Assembly: GCA_963966185.1 (NCBI GenBank) | Contig: CAWZYM010000275.1 | Coordinates: 315,001-379,000 of the forward strand | DNA from: Rhabditoides inermis | Taxonomy: Eukaryota; Nematoda; Chromadorea; Rhabditida; Rhabditidae | Direction of reading: 5' to 3' | DNA length: 64,000 nucleotides | Shown: positions 29,001 through 40,400 of the stretch, in pieces | Numbering within the stretch: the first letter of the stretch is position 1 | How the letters are laid out: each line of letters begins with the position of its first letter | Made by a program: the position numbers and the translations under genes | Notes under the pieces: generated by a model | Told to the model about the DNA's origin: nothing | Seen by the model: the letters and a program-made list of their open reading frames with translations, nothing else | Database searches by the model: none

Positions 29001-30772
29001 GATATGGTATGCGTTCTGGATACGGTTGGATGGTCAGAATCCTGATCCTGGACGCTCCCGCATTGCGGCGGCCGCGGAAAGTGATAATGATTATTTGTAT
29101 CAATGATCAATTCCAAGTGACTGCATGGCAGAGACCAGCTTCGGATATATACTGAATTATTAGTATGTTCTGGATGTCTGGGTGGTCGGGTTAGTGCACT
29201 AAACGCCGGCGAACTTTTTTTTCTAAGTGAGTGTCTGTCTGCATAGTTTCTGGGTTCCTGTTGTGATAGTGTTAATCCGCCTATAGAGTATCCTCCATTC
29301 TCACGATACGGCAATTATCGGTGGTCGGTCAGACAATCATTATATTTTTTTCTCACTTGTAACGGTATCTGAAGTGAAGTTCAAAAATCGAATTTCAAGC
29401 GTTTGTCGGTATACCCCTTCTTTATATCATATCCAAATTTGAGCACTGACATTGTGGCATTTAGTATGTATTTTGTGTGATAGCATGTGATGAGGGATAA
29501 CTGAAACCTACAGCCTACAGTAATACGATATCTATATATATCTTCAAGTAAAAACAGGGATAATCTTGTGATAGAAATATAAGGTCAAAATACCAATAAA
29601 CAAAATAAACAAAAGTTTTGTATACAAAATACAATGCATGATAAAATTGTACGCAAAACTTTTGTGTAACCGTATTTTCGATAGTATTATTATAATCTGT
29701 TTATTGCTGCTCGGTAATCGAATGGTATAGTATGAATGGTATAGCGGACGGCGAGAGATAGCCACCCGGGTCTTTTCGGTGCATCATTGAGTTGTAAGTA
29801 TGACTGCAGAGTACATGAACACGTTCCAGGTGCTTGTCTCCTCTGCACATCGCCGCGCAGTTGGGACACGACAGAGTGGTGGCGTATCTCCTGCAACAGG
29901 TACTACATACATGACTGCACAAGTACCATCACGTTAGGAAGTGTAATGTAAAACACGTCGCAAGTGAATCCGTCCTGATCGAAACTGAATCGCAAAGCAA
30001 AATTACAAGACTTGAAGAGTAACCCCGTAACCATCCCATCTCTATTTCAGGGCGCGTGCATTGATCGAAAAACCAAGGACGGGCTCACCGCTCTGGACCT
30101 GGCGATACAGGGCAAGCACAAGTGGGTCTCTTTCCTCCCTATCGTTCCTCTCTCTCTCTCGCTCTCTTTCTCTCACCCTCTCTCACCAGGCAAGTCTCTC
30201 TGGTGCTCGTCAATGATCCCAACTGGGAGCTGGTGATGCGCTGTGGACGGGACCTCAAGGCGGGCGAGAGCCGGCAGGTGAGCATCTGACGATGAGGGGT
30301 GACTGCCTCCCAATTATCGGTCTATTCCACATGTGAATCAGTTTCTACTTCCTATAACATTCGCAGGAAATTGTCGATTGCAGCGCGAGTAAGATAGTGT
30401 GAAGCTTGTGTGGACGGTGAGAGCGATTCACGCATTTCGCTGTTTAACAATTATTTAACGGCGCAGGCAGTCTAGTTCGAAGACTCACCGGTGGATGCAA
30501 AATACTCAAATAATATGCGCATATGCGTCAATGAAAACCCGAGAGAACGCGGCGCGCGCACATTGTTCAAGTTTCTCCGCGGACGCGTTCATATGAATCC
30601 GGCGTGATAACAACTCACTCAAAAGTTGGTGTATTGGTGTGTTGGTTGTGTGGTCCAGCTCGTGTGGTGTTGCAGCTGCGAGACACGCCCCTCCGACGGC
30701 TCATTCACACCGCCCCGGAGGTGGCTGCAGTCGTGTTCGACAAGTGCATCAGGTGAGGGAGAGAGAGGGAGA

Positions 30773-30809
<37 letters not shown>

Positions 30810-32596
30810 GGGAGGGAGAGGGAGAGAGAGAGAGAAGAGAGAGAGGGAGAGAGGAGTCGGAGGAAGCTAGGTAGAAAGGGGAAGAGAGGAGGAGGAGGAG
30901 AAAGATGGAGAGAGAGAGAGAAAGAGAGAGGGGAAAAACTATGTCAGCACCGTCAACGAGCCGGGCAACATTAACTACTGTGAATCGTACAATTTTGAAT
31001 ATCTGGACGACACGTACATGCAGCCCTCGGGCGATGGAAAAGGTGAATGGTTTACTATGCTTTCTTAGGAATTGCGGAGCTATTCGATCTGCTTCGTTCC
31101 TTTTCGTTAAGAACACTTATTCGTGTTTTTTTAAAGGATGCTTCAGTGAAATGGTAGAAATGGTTTAGCCTGAAATGTAAGGCATCTAATAATTAGTAAA
31201 TTTGCTCTGTATTCGAAGACAAAAAACATCATATTCGTTCGTTCAGACCGGCTTATTCAAAATATGATCCCAGTATGATCACAGAGTGAAAAAATATTGA
31301 CGCTATTTACACGGGCAGCTCGCGCACCCGTCTTAGCGGAATCATATGAAAACATGGTCATATACACAGTTTTTCATGCTGATTCCGAATATGAGCATAA
31401 CTTTTCCGGAATAGTAGTTTGAAATACATTTGGACACCTACCGAATAGACTACCCACAGAAATGACCTGTCAACAACAGCAGCGTGGCCGAATAGTGAGT
31501 TGGAAAGTTAGAAATGATCGTCGATGTGGTATCGATTCGATGAATGATAGCACATAATAAAAGGAAATAACTTCGACTCGTGCAGTGTTTTGTGGCGACG
31601 TATCGGCATACGACGAAGACGGGAAGCTGATGAAGACGGCGAGGACATACACAAACGACTACGACACCGTCTACCTCAACCACCCACTCAAGCTCATCGT
31701 TAGTCTTCCCCCCTCTCTCCCTTCTTCCCTTTCTCCCTCTCTCCCCTTCCTCCTCCCCCCCCTCTTTCTTCGGTTGCATTGGGTTAAAAACTGATCTCGC
31801 ACACGTCTCACTTAGCGTCCTACGCACTCTGACTCATATTATTTTAACCCTTCACGTTTTTGTCATCGATATGTTTGCGATTCGGATGTTTTGAATCGAC
31901 TAGTTTGAGACGGTTTGGTTTGTTGTGATGCTTGTTTCCCCCAGGCGCATTCTGAGCGCATGTCTCTGCTCTCGCATCCGCTCGCCGTCGGTCTACTCAA
32001 GTACAAGTGGAACCATCTCGGACGATACGTATACTATTTTGGTATGATCTTCTCATGAATCAGTTCTCGTTTTCAGTATCGTACACAACTATTATTTTAA
32101 AAAAAAACACAGATTAGATGTAGTCGTTTGAAATTAGTGAATGTTGTTTGCAAAACGTAGCGACCTCTTTGTTGCAGCGCTGGCGATCTACACGCTGTTC
32201 ATCCTGACGTTCACTGTGTACATCAGCCAGACGCCGGCGCCGTACAACGTGCGAGACCCGGCGGGCAACGACAGCATCGACCTGTCCGAGACACTCAGCC
32301 ACGCCGGCGCGCGCTGCGAACACGTGGTGCGTGATTGGCCTATAGAGTGAGCACTGTAGTCCACTATGACTACTTACTTCACAACTCCACTGCGTCGTTT
32401 TTGTATGCACAACAGTTATTGAACGATTTTACACACTTCACAATCAGGCTGGCCGTCGATTCTTCAGTTTGTTAAATAATATTGTTTGAAGACTGTCGCT
32501 CCCTCTCGCTCGCACGACGCGTGCAAGATGATCGTGGTGGTGCTCGGAGTGGCGCAGCTCATCAAGGAGGTCAGTCATCTCTCTCCCTCTTTCTCC

Positions 32597-32637
<41 letters not shown>

Positions 32638-34506
32638 CCTTTTCCCCATCTCCACCTTGCAGTGTCTGCAAGTGTTCGAGCGTCGTCTTGCCTATCTCTC
32701 GTGGGACAACGCCCTCGAGTGTTTCATCTACGCCTCCGCCATTGTCACCGTCATCGACCTCAACCCCTGCTCCGCCGCCACAGGCATACGAATGGTCAGT
32801 TCTGGTGGCAAACCTTTTTTCTCTCAAATGTACCTGCATGAATTAGCGAGGGCGCGCAGCGCTCTCTCTTTTGGCTTATTAGGATAGGGCTCGCGCCAGA
32901 ATTCTTAAGAAGCGATAACAAGAGTCATATAATTGTGCTGAAATGATGTTACGGGTATTTTGATGTTTCGTTTAACTGTGTTAACGTAGTCTCTCTTGCT
33001 CATCAGCGACGACGCAGTGCGTAGTCGTAGTGTGACCGAAGCGCATATCCGTTGCAGACATGGCAGTGGCTGTTGGCTGCGGTGTGCGCATTCCTCGCCT
33101 GGATGAACCTCCTCCTCCTCATCCGGAAACTGCCCCGATTCGGCATATACGTCGTCATGTTCTTCGACATCGTCAAGACGTTCTCCAGGTGCGCTTTTCG
33201 CGTCTCTTTCACACACAAAATACAATAACATAATGTTTCGAAAATGGGTAACAGAATGAGTTACCGTTTTAAGACAAATGTGATCGTTTCTAGAATAACG
33301 TGAGATATTGTGACTACGTGAACTACTCTTACGTTTCATGAACAACGTGTTTTTTACTGCTAGATTTAATACGCACCATTTGATTATTGTATATAATGCA
33401 TGGTTTAATTTTCATTTTATTTTTATTTCAGATTCTTCATCATCTTCCTTTTGTTCATCATAGCCTTCTCGATCTCCTTTTTCATCATCTGGCAGAACCG
33501 GGTACAATATCATATTTTCTTTGAAATACTTTTAACCAAGTGAAGTAGTCTGCTTGAACCGTCTTCTCAATTAATCAAACATAAGGACCGAATTGATTTC
33601 AGCGAGGGCATTTTCTACAGTAGGCATATGGTCGCCTCCACCCGTTGGTTAACATTCATTACCGTTAATGCGCGCGCGCTGTCTCTCGAATGGCCCTCCC
33701 GCCTGCGAAACACATGATTTCGACGCGTTTTGGCAGTTTTACACAGATTTCAAGGCAACGAAAAACAAAATTCATGAAACAAAAGCGGAGGTGTGATCAT
33801 ACCCTTACTCTGCACCACATATATCAAAAATTCAGTCTTCTAACTCAAAAACTGAAGGTGCTGAAGCTTTTTGAACGTTGAAAAACGACAGTTTCTTAAT
33901 AAGGTCACTCCCACCGCTCTGATCTCTCTGCGTGCGGCGAATGACTCATTTGCATATGCAGCACTGCATATTCTCGCTTCCGGAATGTTAACCAACGGGT
34001 GGAGGCGACTATACAGCAGTAGAGTAAAATATTTGCATTGCTCTATTGGTCTCTCTGTATTGTTGCTGAAAGAGATGATGACGTACATTTGACAGCCCGA
34101 GTTCTCCTCGATGCACTCTTCCATTCTGAAGACGATGGTGATGATGATAGGCGAGTTCGAGTTCACGGCCATATTCCACGGAGACGCCGACGCTCACGCA
34201 GAGAGGCTGTTCGGACATGAGGTAAGGGGAGGAAGGAGAGGGAGAGATAAGAAGAGAGGAAGGAAGAAAGAGAAAAAAAGGGGGAGAGAGAAGAGAAGTG
34301 GAAAACGTTTTTTTTTTCAGGTCGCGTACCCGTTGTTCTTCTTTTTCTGCATCATCATGACTATTCTGCTCATGAACCTGCTGGTGGGTCGATCGATTAA
34401 TTGATCGTCATATCTTAATCGATACCTGATCATCAGGTCGGTCTCGCTGTCGACGACATCAAGTCCGTGCAGGAGAAAGCGGAGCTGAAACGACTCTCCA
34501 TGCAGG

Positions 34507-34541
<35 letters not shown>

Positions 34542-35732
34542 GTCTCGTGCAGGTGGACCTGGTGCTGCAAGTGGAGACGTCGATGGCGTACGTGCGTCGC
34601 TCGACCAGCGTCGCTCGACACTCCTTCTATCCCAACAGGTATCCTTCTTTCATAAATGGACTCGCGTGAAAGTGAAGTTTGTTTTTCGTGGCAAAATGTA
34701 AAAAAAATCAACGTGTGTTTCTTCTTTTGCAAACATGGTCCTGTTATCAATCATAATGCAGTCTTGTGAAGTTGTGGGTAGATGTAGACAACTATTAGAA
34801 ATCGTCTATCACTGAACAAAATATACAGTTGCAACAATACGATTTTATTTCACTAACCATTCTTCAATCAACACGCCTGAAACCTTGAACCTAAAACATC
34901 AATTCCTATTCGTGTTCAGGTTCAGGTCAGCCAGTCCAACTGTCTTTTCTCGGCGTTAGCCCATAAGATCTTTTCTATGCGTCCTATTATCTCAATGTGA
35001 TTGTAATACTCAGCTATAACGATTTTCTCATCACTTGCAGGTCTGACTGGTGGAAGCGGCTGCGCAACCGATTCGGCGTCAATCAGTCGGCAGCCAACAG
35101 CGCCGCTCTGCAGCAGATATCAGCAGAAGAGGTGGGGGCGCACACTCGTGTCCTCGGACAGAAGGAAGGAAGTGCACATGCCACGCGCGACTCGCACCCA
35201 GTGCGCACTTCGTTCCTACTACTTCCTCACACTCACCCCACCCTCCTCTTTTATAGAAACACCGCGACTTCCATAGAAAGCGAAGCACGTTCCCGTGTCG
35301 GAACGGAGAGAGCGTTAGTCTCGAGTAATTCACAGTTTCAGACACCACACAGTAGAGCTACTCGGCTACAGTACTTGTTTCATGCTACAGTACCTCTGTT
35401 CCAGGAAAGCGCGGCGGAAGTGCAGCGGCAGCTAGTCGCGCAGTCCAGACAGATTGCGCATCTTCAGGACAATATCGACTTTATGTACGAAAAACAGGTA
35501 TGCATATAATGTGAAAACTGGGAAAAACAATTTACTGACGGCAGACCCATCTATCGCAGTTTGTCTGAAAATTATTCACATCTGAGACGATTTTAAGTGA
35601 GAGACTATATCATGGGCAGGGCATGATGATTATCGATTGATTGATTGATTCCAGGTGGCAATGGAAGATATGCTGCGTGCGATTCTCCGTCACCAGCAGA
35701 TCGAGTGGCAGGAGACGGACCAGCAGACCTAG
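10479..35732 (+). CDS. trpa-1: TRPA-type ankyrin-repeat cation channel
   Basis: Forty-one phase-consistent exons give 1214 residues, the usual TRPA1 size. Exons: 10479-10560, 10727-10827, 11247-11330, 11674-11715, 12943-13060, 14881-14940, 15253-15331, 15586-15694, 15888-15988, 16152-16234, 16443-16531, 16617-16678, 19973-20042, 20874-20978, 21058-21141, 21514-21612, 21860-21931, 22320-22400, 22614-22692, 22978-23079, 28394-28461, 28810-28907, 29830-29899, 30051-30121, 30190-30277, 30676-30752, 30948-31042, 31586-31698, 31945-32041, 32178-32326, 32492-32569, 32663-32794, 33058-33188, 33432-33501, 34096-34221, 34321-34383, 34437-34505, 34553-34638, 35041-35131, 35405-35497, 35655-35732. Residues about 85-720 are ankyrin repeats (YTALHYAARYGNYE, DTPLHSAAKHG, LSPLHIAAQLGHD). 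Six membrane spans follow at about 815-1076, with a pore loop MVMMIGEFEF before S6 and the TRP-box region NLLVGLAVDDIKSVQ after it. A C-terminal coiled coil lies near 1158-1190. TRPA channels are plasma-membrane sensors of irritants or temperature. Acceptor 17 nt before the ATG. Confidence 0.93.
11338..11645. repeat. Purine (GA)n-rich microsatellite
   Basis: About 300 nt of degenerate GAGA/GAAA repeat starting 8 nt after the exon 3 donor of the TRPA gene. The Arg/Glu or Ser/Leu open frames here are repeat artefacts. Confidence 0.9.
11946..12345 (-). mobile_element. Reverse transcriptase fragment (Penelope-like?)
   Basis: Minus-strand reading gives EYFRHFKAIDCRYMDDILVI, holding the Tyr-Met-Asp-Asp catalytic box, then VFLDLTIKIKQNQVETELYN and NCLHGEIIRIIR. 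This order (YxDD box, then FLD-L-x-I and ETELYxK) resembles Penelope-like elements and relatives. The open frame upstream of about 12345 (reading to 12638) has no RT similarity and overlaps a tRNA-like stretch, so it is probably not part of the enzyme. Lies in intron 4 of the TRPA gene; 5' truncated, so not active. Confidence 0.7.
13112..13165 (+). repeat. Fragment of an inverted-repeat element
   Basis: 'gttaaagggaagtaccactctaaa' matches the left end of the element at 49939-50322 ('aaggaacacaccactctaaa'). Only one end is evident, inside intron 5 of the TRPA gene. Confidence 0.4.
13390..13611. mobile_element. Small inverted-repeat (MITE-like) element
   Basis: 'cggatagttgcacag' near 13403 faces its reverse complement 'ctgtgcaactatccg' near 13585, and the flanking bases also match in part. 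About 220 bp with a GC-rich interior. No coding capacity. In intron 5 of the TRPA gene. Confidence 0.55.
14548..14862 (+). mobile_element. TTAA-TIR element, diverged family
   Basis: Starts TTAAAGGCACAGTGGC and ends 'ggcccctgtttctttaa', an imperfect inverse. The left 90 nt ('gcttgacccatggaaacacg') match copies at 37842 and 54808. The right half resembles 50440-50600. Ends 18 nt before exon 6 of the TRPA gene. A tRNA-like core is not clear in this copy. Confidence 0.65.
16687..16753. repeat. (GA)n microsatellite
   Basis: Begins 8 nt after the exon 12 donor of the TRPA gene. Confidence 0.95.
16880..17075 (+). repeat. Dispersed repeat, copy 1 (inverse copy at 55570-55770)
   Basis: About 190 nt closely match the reverse complement of 55570-55770, sharing 'aatctttgcgagaacaatgt' and 'gatgctgatagatgttatca'. 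No tRNA box or protein is recognised. In TRPA intron 12. Confidence 0.8.
17406..17455. repeat. (GA)n microsatellite
   Basis: About 45 nt of pure GA repeat in TRPA intron 12. Confidence 0.95.
17640..17890. other. AT-rich stretch downstream of the nested gene
   Basis: Very A-rich on the plus strand, with 'aaatctattaacataaatca' nearly repeated twice. It lies 3' of the nested minus-strand gene and may hold its 3'UTR; TTTATT (AATAAA on the minus strand) was not found close to the stop. Confidence 0.4.
17898..18770 (-). CDS. Nested gene of unknown function inside TRPA intron 12
   Basis: Seven exons on the minus strand, all introns phase 0 and only 35-80 nt long: 18720-18770, 18551-18670, 18437-18508, 18342-18386, 18238-18303, 18066-18167, 17898-18020. 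They give 192 residues with no internal stop, so the joined frame is very unlikely by chance. The N-terminus is strongly basic (MNESRRRSTRVRKAPVTYG), then PPQKKRSMKRSLSRDKMK, an acidic turn and a Ser/Gln-rich centre; the end is LNDPGKVADLANNMVHETK plus a Leu-rich tail. The basic N-terminus suggests nucleic-acid or nuclear targeting, but that is inference. I recognise no family. An acceptor 'ctattacag' ends 1 nt before the ATG, typical of SL trans-splicing. Its tiny uniform introns differ from the host gene's. Confidence 0.75.
19211..19905 (+). mobile_element. Composite repeat: tRNA-like SINE head plus long 3' hairpin, copy 1
   Basis: The head starts with a run of 17 G after 'ttttcta' and holds 'tgtggttagcgattgcgcc' (A-box-like) and 'gagttcggttcc' (B-box-like) at about 19340-19400. 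The body ends 'ccaataaaagtacattc' at 19603. A hairpin follows: arm 19604-19708 and its reverse complement 19801-19905 match nearly base for base across a 92-nt loop. The second copy (minus strand, 43683-44586) has the same parts in the same order, so I treat them as one element. In TRPA intron 12. Confidence 0.75.
20055..20600. repeat. Tandem array of a ~67-bp unit with inverted first unit
   Basis: Seven direct copies of a unit (AT dinucleotide run, then 'ttggcaaaacaaaccaggaa', then 'accacgagttcgcagagtcg') start near 20147, 20214, 20281, 20350, 20416, 20484 and 20553. An inverted copy precedes them at about 20087-20140. The copies are almost identical except for the AT run length. Begins about 12 nt after the exon 13 donor of the TRPA gene. 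Confidence 0.95.
21612..21795. repeat. (CT)n polypyrimidine tract
   Basis: About 180 nt of CTCT/CTTC starting directly at the exon 16 donor of the TRPA gene. Confidence 0.95.
21932..22319 (+). other. GC-AG intron in the TRPA gene
   Basis: Exon 17 ends CTCAAG before GCAAGT, the standard GC-type donor. The acceptor is 'gctttgag' at 22319, and the reading frame continues (NPLK then NLLNACDQ). No GT donor nearby keeps phase. Confidence 0.6.
22838..22892. repeat. (CT)n microsatellite
   Basis: CT repeat in intron 19 of the TRPA gene. Confidence 0.9.
23080..28393. other. Large TRPA intron 20 (5.3 kb)
   Basis: The longest intron of the gene, with no exon I can support. Contents: a tRNA-like sequence (23281-23374), CT/GA repeats near 24389-24424, 24655-24701, 25605-25635, 25873-25910 and 25971-26001, poly-C at 26099-26109, poly-G at 26210-26221, and a GC- and CpG-richer block at about 26230-27480. 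The GC block could be a regulatory region or hidden promoter; no start or motif proves it. Confidence 0.5.
23281..23374 (-). repeat. tRNA-derived sequence with intact T-arm
   Basis: On the minus strand the T-arm GCAGG-TTCGAGT-CCTGC pairs perfectly and is preceded at the right distance by an A-box-like 'tggcacagtcgattagatg'. The acceptor ends do not pair, so it is not a normal tRNA gene. It is a decayed tRNA or a SINE head, lying in TRPA intron 20. Confidence 0.55.
30762..30935. repeat. (GA)n-rich tract
   Basis: Purine repeat filling almost all of the intron between TRPA exons 26 and 27. Confidence 0.95.
31306..31545 (+). repeat. Dispersed repeat with Ser/Leu-tRNA-like A box, copy 1
   Basis: Matches 42450-42698 over about 230 nt, sharing 'catgctgattccgaatatga' and 'gacaacagcagcgtggccga'. 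The 'gcgtggccgaatagtgag' stretch resembles the D-arm of tRNA-Ser/Leu. In TRPA intron 27. Confidence 0.75.
32578..32645. repeat. (CT)n polypyrimidine tract
   Basis: Begins 9 nt after the exon 31 donor and fills the intron. Confidence 0.95.
33630..34010. mobile_element. Inverted-repeat element in TRPA intron 34
   Basis: Terminal repeats of 26 bp ('gtcgcctccacccgttggtt' onward at 33631, exact inverse ending 34009). 380 bp, no coding. Parts of the interior ('ttttgaacgttgaaaaacg') resemble 36548-36560, and a related left end 'atggtcgcctccc' is at 36369. Confidence 0.8.
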
Positions 35733-36665
35733 GGTACTTCAGCCGATACTGTAGAGCACGGTAGATTACTGTACATAAACTTGTTTTGGTAATTTTAAGC
35801 TTATATAGTGGTTTCGCATAATCAGTGATGTCCCATCCGTTTGTTTTGTGTTCTTTCTCACTCAAGTGTCTTTAAATTCGTAAAGCTCTTTGGTTGTGCA
35901 TGTTTATGATAAAGTGACTATGAGATTTGTAATCATTTTCCCATATTTTGAGTTTGTAACTGACAATTTATAACTGACAGTTTATGTGACCAGAAACAGA
36001 AGGAACTCGTTTTAATTCACCGATGAATATCTTCAACTCAATGACCGCATTGTGAATACTGTATGTAACGAAGCCGCCGACTAGTGTGTCTTCGAATTAG
36101 TTGAGTTCGACTGTACCCGGAAAGAGAAAGTGTGAGTCCAATTAGATCGGCCAGCGTAATCGCAGGTCCAGGAGCCATGTCTTGTCTTCGGCACCCGATA
36201 AGCCACCACCTATCACCCCACACCGCCGCCCTTTGTCTATCTTATTTTTCGGCTACTGGACTGTGATCAAATCGTTTCTCATTTTTGACTTTGTAAGTAT
36301 ACGTTTAGGTTCGTTCATCTTGTTGTGTCGATTTTGAGGGCTTCGTGTGAACAACATGTGTATTTTTTATGGTCGCCTCCCTTCCCCTCCCCCTTTTGCC
36401 AGCGTTAGTTTGCGCGCTACCCTTCAATGGATCTAACACTGCGATTCATGCGGTTTTGCCGGGTTTTATCGAATAATACTATACACGTTACGGTATGTAC
36501 ATCACATCTGAAAAACTCAGCTGTAAAACTGAAAAAGTCCGAGATTTTTGAACGTGGAAAAAAGAATACATGTTGGCAAATGTCAGTATAATAGGTCCGG
36601 ATTTGAGCTTCGACGACGTCAATCGTTTTATCCATGTTGCCTGTCTCATTGTCTCGTATTGATCA
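35733..36665. other. Intergenic between the TRPA and SLC17 genes
   Basis: No gene seen. Around 36369-36600 is a degraded relative of the element at 33630-34010 ('atggtcgcctccc', then 'ttttgaacgtggaaaaaag'). Confidence 0.45.
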
Positions 36666-36671
36666 GAGAAC

Positions 36672-37421
36672 ATGGGACACGAGGCGAGGCCGAAGCTGCA
36701 GAACCGCCCGCCACTCCTCTCGTGGCAGTCCGAGAGGTTTCGCATGCTCATCATGCTGCTGGTGAGTATGACGAACATTCGCTGTTAGCTTCCCAATGAC
36801 CCGACAGTATGCTACTGCTTGTTGTTGTCTGTTATGGTTGCGACGCACGTACGCATTCACAGCATTACGAATCTATCGAAATCCGTGCTATAAGAGCTCG
36901 CAAGCTTTTAACATTGTATACTTATGACTATAATTTTCCCGTAACTTACATAATTGTCATGATGCACTTGGTCTGAAATCAATAGTGCGTGATTGTGACG
37001 TCAATCGTCATTTATAAGGAAATGGAAAGTTCAGGTTTGGTAACATTGTTCATTTTTGATCTCTGGCAAAACGGCGAATTGCTGTCAAAATCGTGAAGGA
37101 ATCATAAAAGATGAAAACACATGGTGTCACTCTGTTTCAGCTGTGCATGTACGCGTCGGCATCGAGTCAGCTGTTGCTCGGCATAGGAATCACCTGCATG
37201 GCCAACGCTACCACCACGACAGCTGTACGTTCGCGCGCTCTCTCTCTTCCATCCCTCTTCTCTCTCGTCTCTCCCTGTCTTTCGTACTTGAACTGTTTTC
37301 TATGTCTAGCTCGTAGTGTCTCTGTTCCAGCCGGTCTCCCATCTCACCAACACGTCGGTGCCCGTCAATACCTGCCACAGACTAGACAGCGAGGAGGTGG
37401 CACACCTGGGATACGACGTAC

Positions 37422-37465
<44 letters not shown>

Positions 37466-40400
37466 TTCCCTCCTTCTATCTTTGTCTCTCTCTCTCTCTC
37501 TCTCTCTCTCCTCTCTCTGTAATAGTTTTTTTCCATGTTCATGCTCGCTTCTCATAAGTCATACTTTCGCTATATATGTACGGTGTCGCAGAGTGTATTC
37601 AATCTCCCCATTGCAGGGCGACCTTGCGTGGTCGGCGGAGCAGCAGGCGATCGTGGTGTCTGCTTTCTACTACGGCGGCATCGTCACCACATCATTCGCC
37701 GGCATCCTAGCCGACAAGTTCGGACCCAAGCACTGTCTCACTAGTGAGTGGACCGAACGTGTTCCAACTACTAGGTGTTCATGTGAACGAATTGTGCCCG
37801 ATATTTCAGTCCAGAAAATCATCGACAGTTTCACGTTGAATTTAAAGGCACAGTGGCGCTTAATTTTTTTGACTTTGGTTCATTTCTTGACCCATGGAAC
37901 ACGAAACAAACACAGAAAACGAGAAAGAACGACAGCACATGTCGTTGTAGCGTGGTGGTAACGTTCACGGTTCACGAACCATTCTACCCCAGTTTGATTC
38001 CCGCTACGTGCAATCAACCAAGTTCTCATGATTGAACTTCCATGAACCTTGGTACTTCCAAACGACCCTGTGCCTTTCAGCCTAGCAATTCAACCTCATC
38101 AGAAGAGCAAAAGATCAAAAGTTGACCTAGTGGCAAGACATGACTACTTCGTCTTACGTTTTACTGTCTTGCTCAATAGAGGTGCGAAACGAATACTGCA
38201 ATAAAATCAACTTGTTCTAACAATGCCACCGACCATGATTACGTTTAAAAAAGTGGTCCAGTTTTTTTCACCACACTGTTTTACCGGGTTCCAGCCAAAC
38301 TCACTTCGTTTCAGTTCTTTGTTTGTTGTATGTCAGCTCAACTCCGACACACAGTGTTAGCTGATGATCTGGTGGCATGCACACTACTATCAGTAGTGGG
38401 GCTTGGTCTGCCCGCCCGTCTCTGTTGCGGCGCGAGTCGTGTCTGTTGTGTGTGAATGGGACTTGATGTTCCAGTCTCGGCGCTCATCCACGGCTCGATG
38501 ACCCTGCTGGGTCCGCTGCTCGCGAGGACCTCCTACAACGCATTTCTAGCCAGCAGGATCGTTCTAGGACTTGGAACTGTGAGGTTTTTTTTGTTAACAC
38601 ATCAAAGTCGTTGGTTGAAAACATACAATATCTGTTATGTATTTTACATCACGGCGGGACTTGTTGAGCACAACTGTGAAACGTATGATAGATTGTGTGC
38701 AGGGCTTCGTGTCTCCGGTTGTGAACACGGTGGCCGTGCGGTGGTTCCCGTCGGATGAGAAGTCTACTGCCGCATCGGTGAGTCTTTTTTCGACGCAGTC
38801 AGAACATGCTGGCGTTCGGCCATTATAGTTATAAAATGCTTTGATCATCCACTAAGACAGCTTTTAGGGCGGTTAGAGAGTATTCTTCTTTCAGGTGGCC
38901 ACGTCGGGCTTCCAGTTGGCGATGGGCGTCTCGACGTTCATTGCCTCCAAACTGTGTCTCAGCCCTTGGGGCTGGCCCGCCATTTTCTACATTTTCGGTC
39001 AGAATCTCGTATTTCTTTTCTTCTATAACTATGTTCATAGAAGTGGTCACAACTTTCAAGCAGCCTTCTTTTAACTGCTTCTTAGTGTTGATTATAAACC
39101 ATGGCGTCTCAAAAAAAATAATCCGAGTATGTGCTTTTTTTGCAGACAAGAACGCGTAATTTTTATTTTTTTTATGAAAAACGACGTCGATTCAGATAGA
39201 ATTGGGTACAGTGCTCAGACATTCTCATCCTAGCATGGTAACTAATTCAGTTGGCAATGATGGACACACTGTTTTCAGGCAGTCTCACCCTTTTGTGGAC
39301 ATTGCTGTGGTGTGTGATGGCGCGCGACTACCCGTCACAGAGTCGCAAGATCAGTACACAGGAACGCGCCTTCCTCACCCAACACGCATGCACCAAACAG
39401 CAAGTCGTGCGTTTCTTTGCAACTTGTCAACGTGAAGTAACTGCGACCGCATCCGTTCGAACGTGTGGATTTATAGTGAAACATTTAGTGAAACGGTGAA
39501 AAAATACCTGTAATGTATTTGTATGAGTAGAACATCATATTTCACAACCTTTTCACAACCATCGGTGTACAGTTGTGACTGATCTCTGCAAAAATGTGCC
39601 ACAAGTGTTCTTATGCTCTTTCTTGCAGCGCGACTCTGCCCTCCCGTGGCGCCGTCTGTTCACCTCTCAGCCGGTCATCTCCACCTACCTCAACCTGTTC
39701 GCGTCATGGTGACTTATGCCATGTACTTTTTCACTTACATATGTTGGAAAAAAATTATGGCACATGGTAGATGTGCAACAAATGTACTTGTATAATTTCT
39801 AACACAAGGGCTGAAGTGTTTTGCCGGTGACAGATGTGTCTGTCTTTTGCTGATAGGGTGGCTTTGTTGAGGTGGGCCGCGTCTATTTTCACCGTCTACT
39901 TGCCCGTCTACTTCAAGGAAGTGCTCCAGCTGCCGCTGTCGTGGGTAAGATTTTCTCGGTTTGTGTTTTTTTTCTTCCAATTATCGCCACTCTGCGTCTC
40001 TTTTCTTCGAGTGCTTTCTCTGCGCTCTCTCGCGCGATCTGATGACGTGTGTTGCAAAGAGCAAATCGATGCCTGTAACACAATCAAACGTGAAAAAATA
40101 CCATTTAGTATCAACTAGAAACACATGATAAGGCGCATGTTCCCGCGTAAGCAGTGAAAACGTGTCATTTCGACGCGGTCTCGTCAGTCTTGAAGACACA
40201 CTGATCACAGAACGGGGCATTGATGCTGGTGCCAGCCATGGCGCAGCTCATCGTCAAGAACGTGTGCGGTATCTGGGCGGACTGGCTGCAGAAGGGCGGC
40301 CGCATCAACCACACCACCAGCGTCAAGCTATTCCAAACATGCGGTGCGTTCGTGGTAGACAGCAAATGCTATACAAACATGTGTCCTGTTTCCTGTTCAT

